A stretch of DNA of 64,000 nt, taken from Defluviicoccus sp. Lineage in GTDB: Bacteria > Pseudomonadota > Alphaproteobacteria > Rhodospirillales > Defluviicoccaceae. A model generated the notes under the pieces. That model searched no databases and was not told the origin of the DNA. It saw only the letters and a program-made list of their open reading frames with translations. Position numbers and translations under genes: made by a program. Location of the stretch: the NCBI GenBank assembly GCA_029624735.1, contig JARSSM010000010.1, positions 58,088 through 122,087 of the forward strand, given 5' to 3'. Shown here in pieces: positions 42,199 to 50,533 of this stretch (position 1 is its first letter; every line of letters starts with the position of its first letter).

Positions 42199-43163
42199 AC
42201 GACCAGGCCCCGGACGCGAAACAGGACACGGCGCACGCCGAGGACACGCTTGCGCTCGATGCTGACGAGCGGACGGCGGACGAGCGCGGTTGGCTCGGCA
42301 AGGCATTCAGGCGCTTGAAGCGCGGGCGGCGAAGCGAGAGCCACGCCCCGCTTCCCTTGAGCGAACTGTTCGACGACAAGCAAGAAACCCCGGCAAGCCT
42401 GCGCGAGGATGAGCGGGTGCTGGTTCATAACGTGCTTCGGCTGCGCCACCGCTCGGCCGAAGATGCGATGGTTCCGCGCGCCGATATCGTCGCCATCGAG
42501 GCGCAAGCCTCGCTTTCCGACGTCATCGAACGGATGACGGAATGTGGTCATGCCCGCCTGCCCGTTTACCGCGATACGCTCGACGATGTCGTCGGCATGG
42601 TGCACATCAAGGACGTGCTGGCGTGGCGAAGCCGGGACAATCTCTTCCAGCTGTCGAAGATCCTGCGCGAGGTGCTGTTCGTGGCGCCGTCGATGGAGGT
42701 CCTGCAGCTGTTGCTGGAGATGCGGGTCAAGCGCTCGCACATGGCGCTCGTGGTCGACGAGTACGGCGGCATCGATGGGCTGCTGACGATCGAAGACGTC
42801 GTCGAGGAGATCGTGGGCGAGATCGCCGACGAGCATGACCGGGAAGCCGAGCCGGTGGTCACCGTCCGCGCCGACGGCAGTCTCGACGTCGATGCCCGTG
42901 CCGAGGTGGAAGTCCTCGATGAGCATTTCGGCGCTGTCTTGAGCGAGGATGAACGCGACGACATCGATACCGTCGGCGGCCTCGTCGTCTCCCTGGCCGG
43001 GCGCGTGCCGATCCGCGGCGAGCTCCTCGTCCATCCGGCCGGCCTTGAGTTCGAGGTGATTGACGCGGATCCTCGGCGGATCAAGCGGCTGCGCGTCTCC
43101 CGCAGCGCCGCCGCCGAGAACGATGAGCCGCTGCCGAACGGCCGCGCGGCGGGCTTCCCATGA
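42195..43163 (+). CDS. ybeX: CorC/HlyC family CBS-domain protein (YbeX)
   Basis: 322 residues. Two CBS domains (about 90-210, with VPRADIVAIEAQASLSDVIERM, ARLPVYRDTLDDVVGMVHIKDVL, MALVVDEYGGIDGLLTIEDVVEEIVGEI) and the C-terminal transporter-associated CorC_HlyC domain (DGSLDVDARAEVEVLDEHFG). No membrane helices. YbeX is linked with ribosome metabolism and magnesium homeostasis and is conserved next to ybeY and lnt. Four-base overlaps with both neighbours. Confidence 0.95.
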   Translation: MNDQAPDAKQDTAHAEDTLALDADERTADERGWLGKAFRRLKRGRRSESHAPLPLSELFDDKQETPASLREDERVLVHNVLRLRHRSAEDAMVPRADIVAIEAQASLSDVIERMTECGHARLPVYRDTLDDVVGMVHIKDVLAWRSRDNLFQLSKILREVLFVAPSMEVLQLLLEMRVKRSHMALVVDEYGGIDGLLTIEDVVEEIVGEIADEHDREAEPVVTVRADGSLDVDARAEVEVLDEHFGAVLSEDERDDIDTVGGLVVSLAGRVPIRGELLVHPAGLEFEVIDADPRRIKRLRVSRSAAAENDEPLPNGRAAGFP

Positions 43164-44764
43164 CCCGCGCCGCCACCTTGCGGGTTGGCGGCCTGGGCGA
43201 TCATCAGCTCTCAGCGTGGCCGGCACTGGCGCCGGTCTGGGCGGCAATCGTGGGCATGAGCGGCGGCTGGCGCCTGCTGGCAGCGGCGGCTCTGGGCGCG
43301 GTCGGTGTGCTCGCCATGCCGCCGGTCCATTTCGTTCCGGCGCTGATCCCCTCGCTCGCGGGCTTCCTCTGGCTGCTGCAAGGCGTGCGCGGTCGCTGGT
43401 CGCTGGTCGCAACCGCCCTTGCCTTCGGGATCGGCCATTTCACTGCCGGCCTTTACTGGGTTGCGTACGCGCTCCTGACACGGCCGGAGGAGTTCGGCTG
43501 GCTGGCGCCGTTAGCACCGGTCGGGCTTTCTCTCATCCTGGCGCCATTCGTGATCGTGCCGGCCGCCGCCACCCGGCTGGCGCGGCGCGGCAGCATCGGC
43601 GAGGTGATCGTCTTCGCTGCGGCCTGGGCCTTTGCCGAATGGTTGCGCAGCTGGGTCGGCACCGGCTTCCCCTGGAACCTGATCGGCACGGTATGGACCT
43701 TCTCGCCGCCGATGCTGCAGATCAGCGCCGTCACCGGCGTCTACGGGCTCAGCCTCATCACCGTCCTCGCCGCAGCGATGCCAGCCGTGCTCGGCGGCCC
43801 GTGCCTCGATCGCAGGCGCGCTTGGGCTGCGGTCGGGCTGATGTTTGCGCTCCTCGCGAGCTGCGGCATCGGTGGTGCCGTCCGGCTGGCCGGCGCCGGC
43901 GATGGCGCCACGGTCGAAGGCGTCCGTCTGCGCCTGGTCCAGCCCAACATCTCGCAAGCGATCAAGTGGCGCGCAGACCTCGTTGACCGGCATCTCCTTG
44001 ATCAGGCCGAACTCGGCGCGCTTGATACCGGAACCGCCCCAACGCACGTCGTGTGGTCGGAGGCAGCCGCCCCTTTGTTGCTGGCCGATGACGCTGTCCG
44101 CCGCGCGGCGGTGGCGGAGCGGACGCCGGCCGACGGCCTGAGCCTGATCGGCACGCTCCGGCGTACGGGCAGCGCCGACGCGCCGGAGATCCGCAACAGC
44201 CTGATTGCGATCGATCACGCAGGCGCCGTGGTGGCGACCTACGACAAGGCGCACCTGGTGCCGTTCGGCGAGTATATGCCGCTCGGGCGGGTGCTCGGCC
44301 TCTCCGGCGTCGTCGGGCTTGCCGATCTGACGGCGGGACCAGGCGTCCGAACTTTATCGCTGCCCGGCCTGCCGCCGGTAAGCCCGCTCATTTGCTACGA
44401 GGCGATCTTCCCGGGCGCGGTCGCCGACCGCTCGGATCGCCCGGCCTGGCTCCTCAACATCACGAACGACGGCTGGTACGGCCTCTCCGCCGGTCCGTAT
44501 CAACACTTGGCGGCGGCCCAGATGCGCGCGGTTGAGGAGGGGCTGCCTCTTGTCAGGGTCGCCAACACCGGCATATCCGCAGTCGTCGATCCCTACGGCA
44601 GGGTGCTGCGCTCGCTGGCGTTAGGCACTCGCGGTATCCTTGATACACCGCTGCCGATGGCTGTTGCCGCGCCGCCACCTTTCGCGCGTACAGGAACTAT
44701 CCCCATACTGGCCATTATTTTGGCGCTAATCCCCTTTGGTGCGTATGTTATCCGCCGCACTTAG
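43160..44764 (+). CDS. lnt: Apolipoprotein N-acyltransferase
   Basis: 534 residues. An N-terminal set of membrane helices (LLAAAALGAVGVLAMPPVHFVPAL and following) is joined to a nitrilase domain with the catalytic triad: Glu in VVWSEAAAPL, Lys in TYDKAHLVPFGEYMPLG, Cys in SPLICYEAIFPG. Lnt adds the third acyl chain to lipoproteins in the inner membrane, the last maturation step before Lol sorting. It closes the miaB-lnt operon. A short CCCC-TACTT-GGGG hairpin follows the stop. Confidence 0.95.
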   Translation: MTRAATLRVGGLGDHQLSAWPALAPVWAAIVGMSGGWRLLAAAALGAVGVLAMPPVHFVPALIPSLAGFLWLLQGVRGRWSLVATALAFGIGHFTAGLYWVAYALLTRPEEFGWLAPLAPVGLSLILAPFVIVPAAATRLARRGSIGEVIVFAAAWAFAEWLRSWVGTGFPWNLIGTVWTFSPPMLQISAVTGVYGLSLITVLAAAMPAVLGGPCLDRRRAWAAVGLMFALLASCGIGGAVRLAGAGDGATVEGVRLRLVQPNISQAIKWRADLVDRHLLDQAELGALDTGTAPTHVVWSEAAAPLLLADDAVRRAAVAERTPADGLSLIGTLRRTGSADAPEIRNSLIAIDHAGAVVATYDKAHLVPFGEYMPLGRVLGLSGVVGLADLTAGPGVRTLSLPGLPPVSPLICYEAIFPGAVADRSDRPAWLLNITNDGWYGLSAGPYQHLAAAQMRAVEEGLPLVRVANTGISAVVDPYGRVLRSLALGTRGILDTPLPMAVAAPPPFARTGTIPILAIILALIPFGAYVIRRT

Positions 44765-44816
44765 CCCCTACTTGGGGAAATCTATCACAAAAGAACAGAT
44801 TAAACGCGAACAAATG

Positions 44817-44846
44817 TTGCGGAATCGCCCACAGTTTGCATATTAT
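44817..44846 (+). promoter_or_regulatory. Candidate promoter upstream of the XRE regulator
   Basis: TTGCGG (44817-44822) and TATTAT (44841-44846) spaced by 18 bp in an AT-rich gap of 184 bp, about 100 bp before the regulator ATG. A second start between here and the gene cannot be excluded. Confidence 0.45.
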
Positions 44847-44948
44847 CGTACCCACGAACTCGACGGGAACGCGCATACCGCTCGCGTCGAGGGTGTAACC
44901 TGACGATCAACGACCCCGAGCAACGTGATCGGTTCATGAGTTGAACAC

Positions 44949-45458
44949 ATGGTAGAAGCAAAAGTTATGGGGAGACGGCGCGGACGCGCAGGGCTGAATT
45001 CGGCCAGGGCCGAACGCCTGCCGCCCGGGACACCCAATCCAATTGATGTACATGTGGGCTCCCGCGTTCGGTTGCGGCGGACCTTGCTGGGGCTGAGTCA
45101 GGAAAGGCTTGGCGAAGCCGTCGGGCTGACCTTTCAACAGATCCAGAAATACGAGCGCGGTGCCAACAGGATCGGCGCCTCGCGCCTGTTCGAATTCAGC
45201 CGCATCCTTGATGTTCCGGTCTCGTTCTTTTTTGACGACATGAGCGAGAAGTTCCGCGGCATGGAGCCGGTGGCGGCGGGCGGGATGGCTGATCAACCCC
45301 AGGCTACCCTCGAGCCGGATCCGCTGACGCGGCGGGAGACACTCGAACTGGTCCGCGCATACTATCGTATCCACGATCCCCACGTCCGCAAACGTCTGTT
45401 TGAGTTGACCAAATCGCTTGGAGCCACGGACGAGGGCGAGCCTCGGCGCGACGCGTAA
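44949..45458 (+). CDS. XRE family transcriptional regulator
   Basis: 169 residues. The helix-turn-helix (HVGSRVRLRRTLLGLSQERLGEAVGLTFQQIQKYERGANRIG) occupies about 36-80, then a SRLFEFSRILDVPVSFFFDDM segment. The C-terminal RETLELVRAYYRIHDPHVRKRLFELTKSL resembles a family conserved between lnt and metK in many alphaproteobacteria. The target genes are not known from sequence. The N-terminal 30 residues are basic and may be a shorter protein in life (MGRRRG at 44967). Confidence 0.92.
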   Translation: MVEAKVMGRRRGRAGLNSARAERLPPGTPNPIDVHVGSRVRLRRTLLGLSQERLGEAVGLTFQQIQKYERGANRIGASRLFEFSRILDVPVSFFFDDMSEKFRGMEPVAAGGMADQPQATLEPDPLTRRETLELVRAYYRIHDPHVRKRLFELTKSLGATDEGEPRRDA

Positions 45459-45503
45459 AAGGTTCGGCCGTTGCAATTCGCTTGACGGTCGGGAGCCTGC
45501 TTG

Positions 45504-45608
45504 TCAGAAGGACGAGCTACGAGGCTGTCAGCTGCGAATTTGCCCGAGCTACTCTTCTGACCCCTCGGCCTTGAGAACTGGGCCGCCGGCACCGCCTTTG
45601 AGCGGTGT
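45504..45608 (+). promoter_or_regulatory. Structured leader upstream of metK
   Basis: Between the regulator and metK, TCAGAAG (45504-45510) and CTTCTGA (45554-45560) form a perfect 7-bp inverted repeat enclosing two GAGCTAC segments, and CACCGC/GCGGTG form a second short hairpin ending at 45608. A metK leader in this class of bacteria may hold an S-adenosylmethionine-binding RNA, but I cannot match the SAM-II or SAM/SAH consensus. Confidence 0.3.
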
Positions 45609-45667
45609 CTGCGCTTGACTGACAGCCTGGCGCCGTTTTCTCGATATTTTTGCACGAGGTGCTGACC

Positions 45668-46843
45668 GTGTGGAAAAAAGACTATGTCTTCACCAGTGAA
45701 TCCGTGTCCGAAGGACATCCTGACAAGGTCTGCGACCGCATTTCCGATGCGGTGGTTGACGCATTCCTGACCGAGGACAACCGGGCGCGGGTCGCGGTTG
45801 AGACCCTTTGCACCACCAACTACATCGTCCTCGCGGGTGAAGTGCGGGGTCCGGACCATCTGACCCACGAACGCCTGATCGAAGCCGCCCGCCACTGCGT
45901 CCGCGAGATCGGCTACGAGCAGCGCGGGTTCCACTGGAAGGACGCAGACGTCGTTTGCCGCGTGCACTCCCAGTCGGCGGACATTGCCGTCGGCGTCGAC
46001 GCCCGAGACAACAAGGACGAGGGCGCGGGCGACCAGGGCATCATGTTCGGTTATGCCTGCCGGGAGACGGACGTGTTGATGCCGGCTCCCATCTTTTACG
46101 CGCATGGCATCTTGCGTTCGCTCGCAGAGGCCCGCCACTCGGGCGCGGAGCCAGGCCTCGGCCCGGATGCGAAGAGCCAGGTCACCTTGCGCTATGTCAA
46201 CGGCAAGCCGGTCGGCGCGACCGCCATCGTCGTCTCGACGCAGCACGCCGAGCACCTCACTGCTGACGACGTCCGCGATATCGTGCGCCCGCACGTCCTC
46301 AACGTCCTCCCCGAGGGCTGGATGTGCGACGAGAAGCATTTCTACGTCAATCCGACCGGCCGCTTCGTCATCGGCGGCCCCGATGGCGACAGCGGACTGA
46401 CAGGCCGTAAGATCATCGTCGACACCTACGGTGGTGCGGCCCCCCATGGCGGCGGCGCCTTCTCCGGCAAGGACCCGACCAAGGTCGACCGCTCCGCCGC
46501 TTACGCCGCGCGCTACTTGGCGAAAAACGTCGTTGCGGCCAATCTCGCCGAACGGTGCACCATCCAGCTTTCGTACGCGATCGGCATCTCACACCCGCTT
46601 TCCGTGTATGTCGACACGCACGGCACCGGGGTCGTTGACGAGGAACAGCTTTCTCTTGCCTTGCAGCGGGCGATGGATCTTTCGCCGCGCGGCATCCGCG
46701 AGCATCTCCACCTCGACCGGCCGATCTATGCACGTACGGCGGCGTACGGCCATTTCGGCCGCGAGCCGGAGCCGGACGGCGGATTCAGCTGGGAAAAGAC
46801 CGATCTTGTTGGCGAACTCCGGAGCCGATTTGGCGCCGGATGA
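45668..46843 (+). CDS. metK: S-adenosylmethionine synthase
   Basis: 391 residues from a GTG at 45668 ([20 protein letters not shown]), with GAGGT 7 bp upstream; a TTG at 45650 and a GTG at 45659 are alternatives. All MetK landmarks are visible: [60 protein letters not shown] and the late [15 protein letters not shown]. It makes S-adenosylmethionine from methionine and ATP, the donor for MiaB, TrmB and the DNA methylase in this window. It overlaps trmB by 14 bp. Confidence 0.95.
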   Translation: MWKKDYVFTSESVSEGHPDKVCDRISDAVVDAFLTEDNRARVAVETLCTTNYIVLAGEVRGPDHLTHERLIEAARHCVREIGYEQRGFHWKDADVVCRVHSQSADIAVGVDARDNKDEGAGDQGIMFGYACRETDVLMPAPIFYAHGILRSLAEARHSGAEPGLGPDAKSQVTLRYVNGKPVGATAIVVSTQHAEHLTADDVRDIVRPHVLNVLPEGWMCDEKHFYVNPTGRFVIGGPDGDSGLTGRKIIVDTYGGAAPHGGGAFSGKDPTKVDRSAAYAARYLAKNVVAANLAERCTIQLSYAIGISHPLSVYVDTHGTGVVDEEQLSLALQRAMDLSPRGIREHLHLDRPIYARTAAYGHFGREPEPDGGFSWEKTDLVGELRSRFGAG

Positions 46844-47597
46844 GGGGGCGCTTCTCCCGCCAGAGGATGTGAACCGCGAGCGAACGGCAGCAGCCGGCCG
46901 GCTGCTGCCGTCCTTCGGCCGTCGGCGCGGCCGTCGCTTGAGCGACCACAAGAAGGCGCTGCTAACGCGCGTTCTCCCGCGGTTCGCACTCCCGTCGCCG
47001 CAGGAAGGTGTCTGCTTCGATCCCCGCACCGTGTTTGATCGCCCGGTCAACGATATCTGGCTTGAGATCGGCTTCGGTGCCGGCGAGCACTTGGCCGGCC
47101 AAGCGCTCAAGCACCGCGATATCGGCTTCATCGGCTGCGAGCCCTACATCAACGGCGTCGCCGCGCTGATCGCCCGCATCGAGGGCCTCGACCTCGACAA
47201 CATCCGCCTCCTTGCCGACGATGCCCGTCCCTTGCTGCCGCATCTCGCCGATGCCTGCCTGGGCCGGATCTTTCTTCTGTTTGCCGATCCGTGGCCAAAG
47301 CTGCGGCATGCGAACCGGCGTTTCATCACGCGCCCGACCCTCGATGCGCTGGCGCGCCTCCTGCGCCCCGGCGGTACCTTCTTGTTCGCGTCCGATCATC
47401 CGGGCTATGTGCGCTGGACCCTGTGGCACGTCTCGCACCACCCGGCGTTCGTGTGGCCTGCCCGAGGGCCGCAGGATTGGCGGCAGCCGCCACCGGGCTG
47501 GATCGAAACCCGCTACGAGGCGAAGGCGAAAGCCGCCGGGACTGTCTGCACCTACCTTGAGTTTGTGCGCACGAATACTGCCGCAGCTGTGGCTTGA
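46830..47597 (+). CDS. trmB: tRNA (guanine-N7-)-methyltransferase
   Basis: 255 residues from a TTG at 46830 with GGAG 5 bp upstream; a GTG at 46869 is an alternative. SAM-binding [28 protein letters not shown], the substrate loop [15 protein letters not shown] and the [13 protein letters not shown] strand match TrmB. It forms m7G46 in the tRNA variable loop. The N-terminal 45 residues are basic ([16 protein letters not shown]), as usual. The longer frame that starts inside metK is rejected. Confidence 0.93.
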   Translation: MAPDEGALLPPEDVNRERTAAAGRLLPSFGRRRGRRLSDHKKALLTRVLPRFALPSPQEGVCFDPRTVFDRPVNDIWLEIGFGAGEHLAGQALKHRDIGFIGCEPYINGVAALIARIEGLDLDNIRLLADDARPLLPHLADACLGRIFLLFADPWPKLRHANRRFITRPTLDALARLLRPGGTFLFASDHPGYVRWTLWHVSHHPAFVWPARGPQDWRQPPPGWIETRYEAKAKAAGTVCTYLEFVRTNTAAAVA

Positions 47598-47613
47598 TCG
47601 GGCTGAAAACCTC

Positions 47614-47641
47614 TTGTGCAGGTGACGAGTGCGGCTATATA
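47614..47641 (+). promoter_or_regulatory. Candidate promoter of the rimP-nusA-infB operon
   Basis: TTGTGC (47614-47619), 16-bp spacer, TATATA (47636-47641), starting 17 bp after the trmB stop. A transcript from here would have a leader of about 140 nt that includes the hairpin at 47711-47737. Confidence 0.55.
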
Positions 47642-47710
47642 GGAAGCAAGAGGGTGCGGATCTGCTTGTGAACCCGATGTGACGTCCCGCCTCAGGGTTG
47701 GGACAAACGC

Positions 47711-47737
47711 GGTGGGCCGCGCGCTCACCTTTTTTTT
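47711..47737 (+). terminator. Intrinsic terminator in the rimP leader
   Basis: GGTGGGC (47711-47717), loop CGCGC, GCTCACC (47723-47729), then eight T residues (47730-47737): seven pairs including one G-U. This is the clearest factor-independent terminator in the window. It lies 51 bp before rimP, downstream of the candidate promoter, so it either ends the metK-trmB transcript or acts as an attenuator of rimP-nusA. Confidence 0.75.
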
Positions 47738-47788
47738 GTTTGTATGCAGCCGCGTGTGCATACGGCGGAGAGGATCGGATAAGCAGGT

Positions 47789-48268
47789 ATGGACTTGGCC
47801 GGCCGCGTCGCCGACCTGATCCGGCCGACGGTGGAAGGCATGGGCTATTCCTTGGTGCGGGTTCAGGTTCTCGGCCAACAGAGAGTACGTTTGCAAGTGA
47901 TGGCCGAACGCGCCGATGGCGAACCGATGCAGATTGACGATTGCGCCGATGTGAGCCGGGCCATCTCGGCGGTGCTCGATGTGGAGGACCCGGTTTCGGC
48001 GTCTTACACCCTCGAAGTCAGCTCGCCGGGCATTGATCGCCCGCTGGTGCGGCTTGCCGACTACGAGCGCTTCGCCGGCTTCGAGGCGCGCATCGAGCTC
48101 CGCCAGATGCTTGCCGGGCGGCGGAGGTATCAGGGCCGGCTGCTCGGCGTGAACGGCGATGCGGTCCGTCTGGCTGCGGGCGGAGGCACGGTTGAGTTGC
48201 CATTTGCCGACATCGCCCGGGCAAAGCTGGTTTTGACAGACGATCTTTTGGCGTCGAGGGGACAGTGA
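47789..48268 (+). CDS. rimP: Ribosome maturation factor RimP
   Basis: 159 residues. VADLIRPTVEGMGYSLVRVQVLGQ, then DDCADVSRAISAVLDVEDPVSASYTLEVSSPGIDRPLVRLADYERFAG, the RimP core motif. The C-terminal SH3-like domain holds GRLLGVNGDAVRLA. RimP helps 30S subunit assembly. It begins the conserved rimP-nusA-ylxR-infB-rbfA-truB operon, with 26 bp to nusA. Confidence 0.95.
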   Translation: MDLAGRVADLIRPTVEGMGYSLVRVQVLGQQRVRLQVMAERADGEPMQIDDCADVSRAISAVLDVEDPVSASYTLEVSSPGIDRPLVRLADYERFAGFEARIELRQMLAGRRRYQGRLLGVNGDAVRLAAGGGTVELPFADIARAKLVLTDDLLASRGQ

Positions 48269-48294
48269 ACACCAACAGGAAGCAACGCTGATCC

Positions 48295-49854
48295 ATGGCC
48301 CGCACCGCTTCCGAAACGAGCGCCGTGCACGCGCGTCCGGAGTTGCTGCAGGTCGCAGAGACCGTGGCCAGGGACAAGAACATCGACCGCGATGAGGTCC
48401 TGGAAGCGATGGAGCAGGCGATCCAGAAGGCTGGCCGCTCCAAGTACGGACACGAGCACGACATCCGCGCGAGCATTGACCGCACCAGCGGTGAGATCAT
48501 GCTTGCCCGCTATCGGCTGGTCGTCGATGCGGTCGAGGACGAGGCGACCCAGATCAGCGCGGCTGTGGCGCAGCAGCAAGATGATGCGCTCACGGTCGGT
48601 GATTTCCTGATCGAGACGCTGCCGCCGATCGATTTCGGCCGCATTGCGGCGCAGACGGCGAAACAGGTGATCGTCCACAAGGTGCGTGAGGCGGAGCGCC
48701 GGCGCCAGTACGAGGAATTCAAGGACCGCGTCAACGAGGTCGTCAATGGCGTTGTCAAGCGTGTCGAGTTCGGCAACGTGATCGTTGATCTCGGGCGCGC
48801 GGAGGCTTTGTTGCGACGGGAAGAGACGATCCCGCGCGAACACTTCAACGTCGGCGACCGCGTGCGCGCCTACATTATGGATGTGCGCGAGGAGGTACGC
48901 GGGCCACAGATCTTCTTGTCCCGTTCGCATCCCCAGTTCATGGCGCGCCTGTTCGCGCAGGAAGTCCCGGAGATCTACGAGGGCATCATCGAGATCAAGG
49001 CGGTTGCGCGCGATCCCGGCTCGCGGGCCAAGCTCGCCGTTCATTCGCGCGATACCAGCATCGATCCGGTCGGCCCCTGCATCGGCATGCGCGGCTCGCG
49101 GGTGCAGGCGGTGGTCGGCGAACTCCAGGGCGAGAAAATCGACATCATCCAATGGTCGGCCGATCCGGCGACGTTTATCGTCAACGCACTTGCCCCGGCG
49201 GAAGTCTCGAAGGTTGTTCTGGACGAGGAGAGCAACCGCATCGAGGTCGTGGTTCCCGACGATCAGCTGAGCCTCGCGATTGGCCGGCGCGGCCAGAACG
49301 TCCGGCTCGCGTCGCAACTGACCGGCTGGGATATCGACATCCTGACCGAGGACGAGGAGTCGCAGCGCCGCAACGAGGAGGTCACCGCACGCTCAAAGAC
49401 CTTCATCGATGCGCTCAACGTCGACGACGTGATGGCGCACCTCTTGGTGGCGGAAGGGTTCTCGACGGTCGAGGATGTCGCGTTCGTTCCGCTCCATGAA
49501 CTCGCCGAGATCGAGGGGCTTGGTGAAGACGTCGCGGCCGAGCTGGTCCACCGGGCGCAGTCTTACATTGAAGCCCGCGATGCCGAGCACGAACGCCAGA
49601 GGCTCGATCTCGGCGTTTCCGACGAGGTTGCGGCAATCGAAGGCTTGCGGCCGTCGGTGTTGGCGGCGCTTGGCGAGAAGGGTGTCAAGTCCCTGGATGA
49701 TTTGGCCGATCTCGCCGCCGACGAACTGCTCGAGATCGCACCGCGCGGCACGCTCACGCTCGAGCGCGCGAACGAGATCATCATGGCCGCGCGCGAACAC
49801 TGGTTCGCGGAGGAAGATGCGGCAGCTTCGGCTGGCGGCGGTGAGACGCAGTAA
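48295..49854 (+). CDS. nusA: Transcription termination/antitermination factor NusA
   Basis: 519 residues. N-terminal RNA-polymerase-binding domain (LLQVAETVARDKNIDRDEVLEAMEQAIQKAGRSKYG), S1 domain (NGVVKRVEFGNVIVDLGRAEALL), two KH domains (RDPGSRAKLAVHSRD, CIGMRGSRVQAVVGELQGEKIDII, SLAIGRRGQNVRLASQLTGWDIDI), and two C-terminal helix-hairpin-helix repeats (EGFSTVEDVAFVPLHELAEIEGL and similar). The two acidic-repeat C-terminus is standard for alphaproteobacteria. It modulates pausing, termination and antitermination, possibly at the upstream leader hairpin. Confidence 0.97.
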   Translation: MARTASETSAVHARPELLQVAETVARDKNIDRDEVLEAMEQAIQKAGRSKYGHEHDIRASIDRTSGEIMLARYRLVVDAVEDEATQISAAVAQQQDDALTVGDFLIETLPPIDFGRIAAQTAKQVIVHKVREAERRRQYEEFKDRVNEVVNGVVKRVEFGNVIVDLGRAEALLRREETIPREHFNVGDRVRAYIMDVREEVRGPQIFLSRSHPQFMARLFAQEVPEIYEGIIEIKAVARDPGSRAKLAVHSRDTSIDPVGPCIGMRGSRVQAVVGELQGEKIDIIQWSADPATFIVNALAPAEVSKVVLDEESNRIEVVVPDDQLSLAIGRRGQNVRLASQLTGWDIDILTEDEESQRRNEEVTARSKTFIDALNVDDVMAHLLVAEGFSTVEDVAFVPLHELAEIEGLGEDVAAELVHRAQSYIEARDAEHERQRLDLGVSDEVAAIEGLRPSVLAALGEKGVKSLDDLADLAADELLEIAPRGTLTLERANEIIMAAREHWFAEEDAAASAGGGETQ

Positions 49855-49864
49855 AAGGACGAAT

Positions 49865-50533
49865 GTGGGAGCGATTGTGGCTGAAGTGGCACTGGCCGAA
49901 AGCGGGTGCGGCGAGAGGGATGGGCACCGACGTTGTATCGGTACCGGCGTCGTCAAGCCGGTGGCGAAGCTCGTCCGCTTTGTCGTCGGCCCGGACGGCA
50001 CGGTCGTAGCCGATGTCGGCGGCCGGCTGCCGGGTCGCGGCCTGTGGCTCAGCGCCGAGCGCGGCGCGGTTGAGGCCGCCTGCCGCCGGCGGGCATTCGC
50101 GCGGGCTGCGCGGGCTCAGGTGCGCGTGCCGGCCGATCTGACGGAATGCATCGAGCGCCAGCTGGCGCGCCGCTGTCTCGATCTCATCGCGCTGGCGCGG
50201 CGGGCTCATCAGGCGGTCGGCGGATGCGAGAAGACGCGGTCATGGCTCGCTGACGGCAAAGCCGGGTTGATCTTGGCTGCTGTCGACGGCGCACCGTCGG
50301 AGCTCGCCCGGATGCGCGGCCTCGCGGCCGGGCGGCCCGTTGTTGCCGTCCTGACGGGCGCGGAATTGGGCGCCGTTTTCGCCCGCGCGCGAACGGTGCA
50401 TGCCGCTGTCGCTCCGGGCCGGCTGGCCGGGCGCATTCGCGACGAGGCTGAGCGGCTGGCGGGTTTTCGCCTGAAGCCGGCGGAGCCTGACGTTTCACCG
50501 ATCTGCACGAACGACCCCGAGACGAAACACTGA
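49865..50533 (+). CDS. ylxR: YlxR family RNA-binding protein fused to an L7Ae-like domain
   Basis: 222 residues from a GTG at 49865 (AAAGGA 6 bp upstream); GTGs at 49877 and 49886 are alternatives. The DUF448/YlxR part ([47 protein letters not shown]) is followed by an L7Ae-like segment ([39 protein letters not shown]). It probably binds RNA as a ribosome-associated or regulatory protein; YlxR proteins can influence transcription. The stop overlaps the infB ATG (TGATG). The usual CVxCR motif is reduced to RRCIGTG. Confidence 0.88.
   Translation: MGAIVAEVALAESGCGERDGHRRCIGTGVVKPVAKLVRFVVGPDGTVVADVGGRLPGRGLWLSAERGAVEAACRRRAFARAARAQVRVPADLTECIERQLARRCLDLIALARRAHQAVGGCEKTRSWLADGKAGLILAAVDGAPSELARMRGLAAGRPVVAVLTGAELGAVFARARTVHAAVAPGRLAGRIRDEAERLAGFRLKPAEPDVSPICTNDPETKH

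Noticed and set aside
45459..45667. SAM-II or SAM/SAH riboswitch before metK
   Set aside because: Hairpins are present but I could not match either consensus, so only an unassigned leader is reported.
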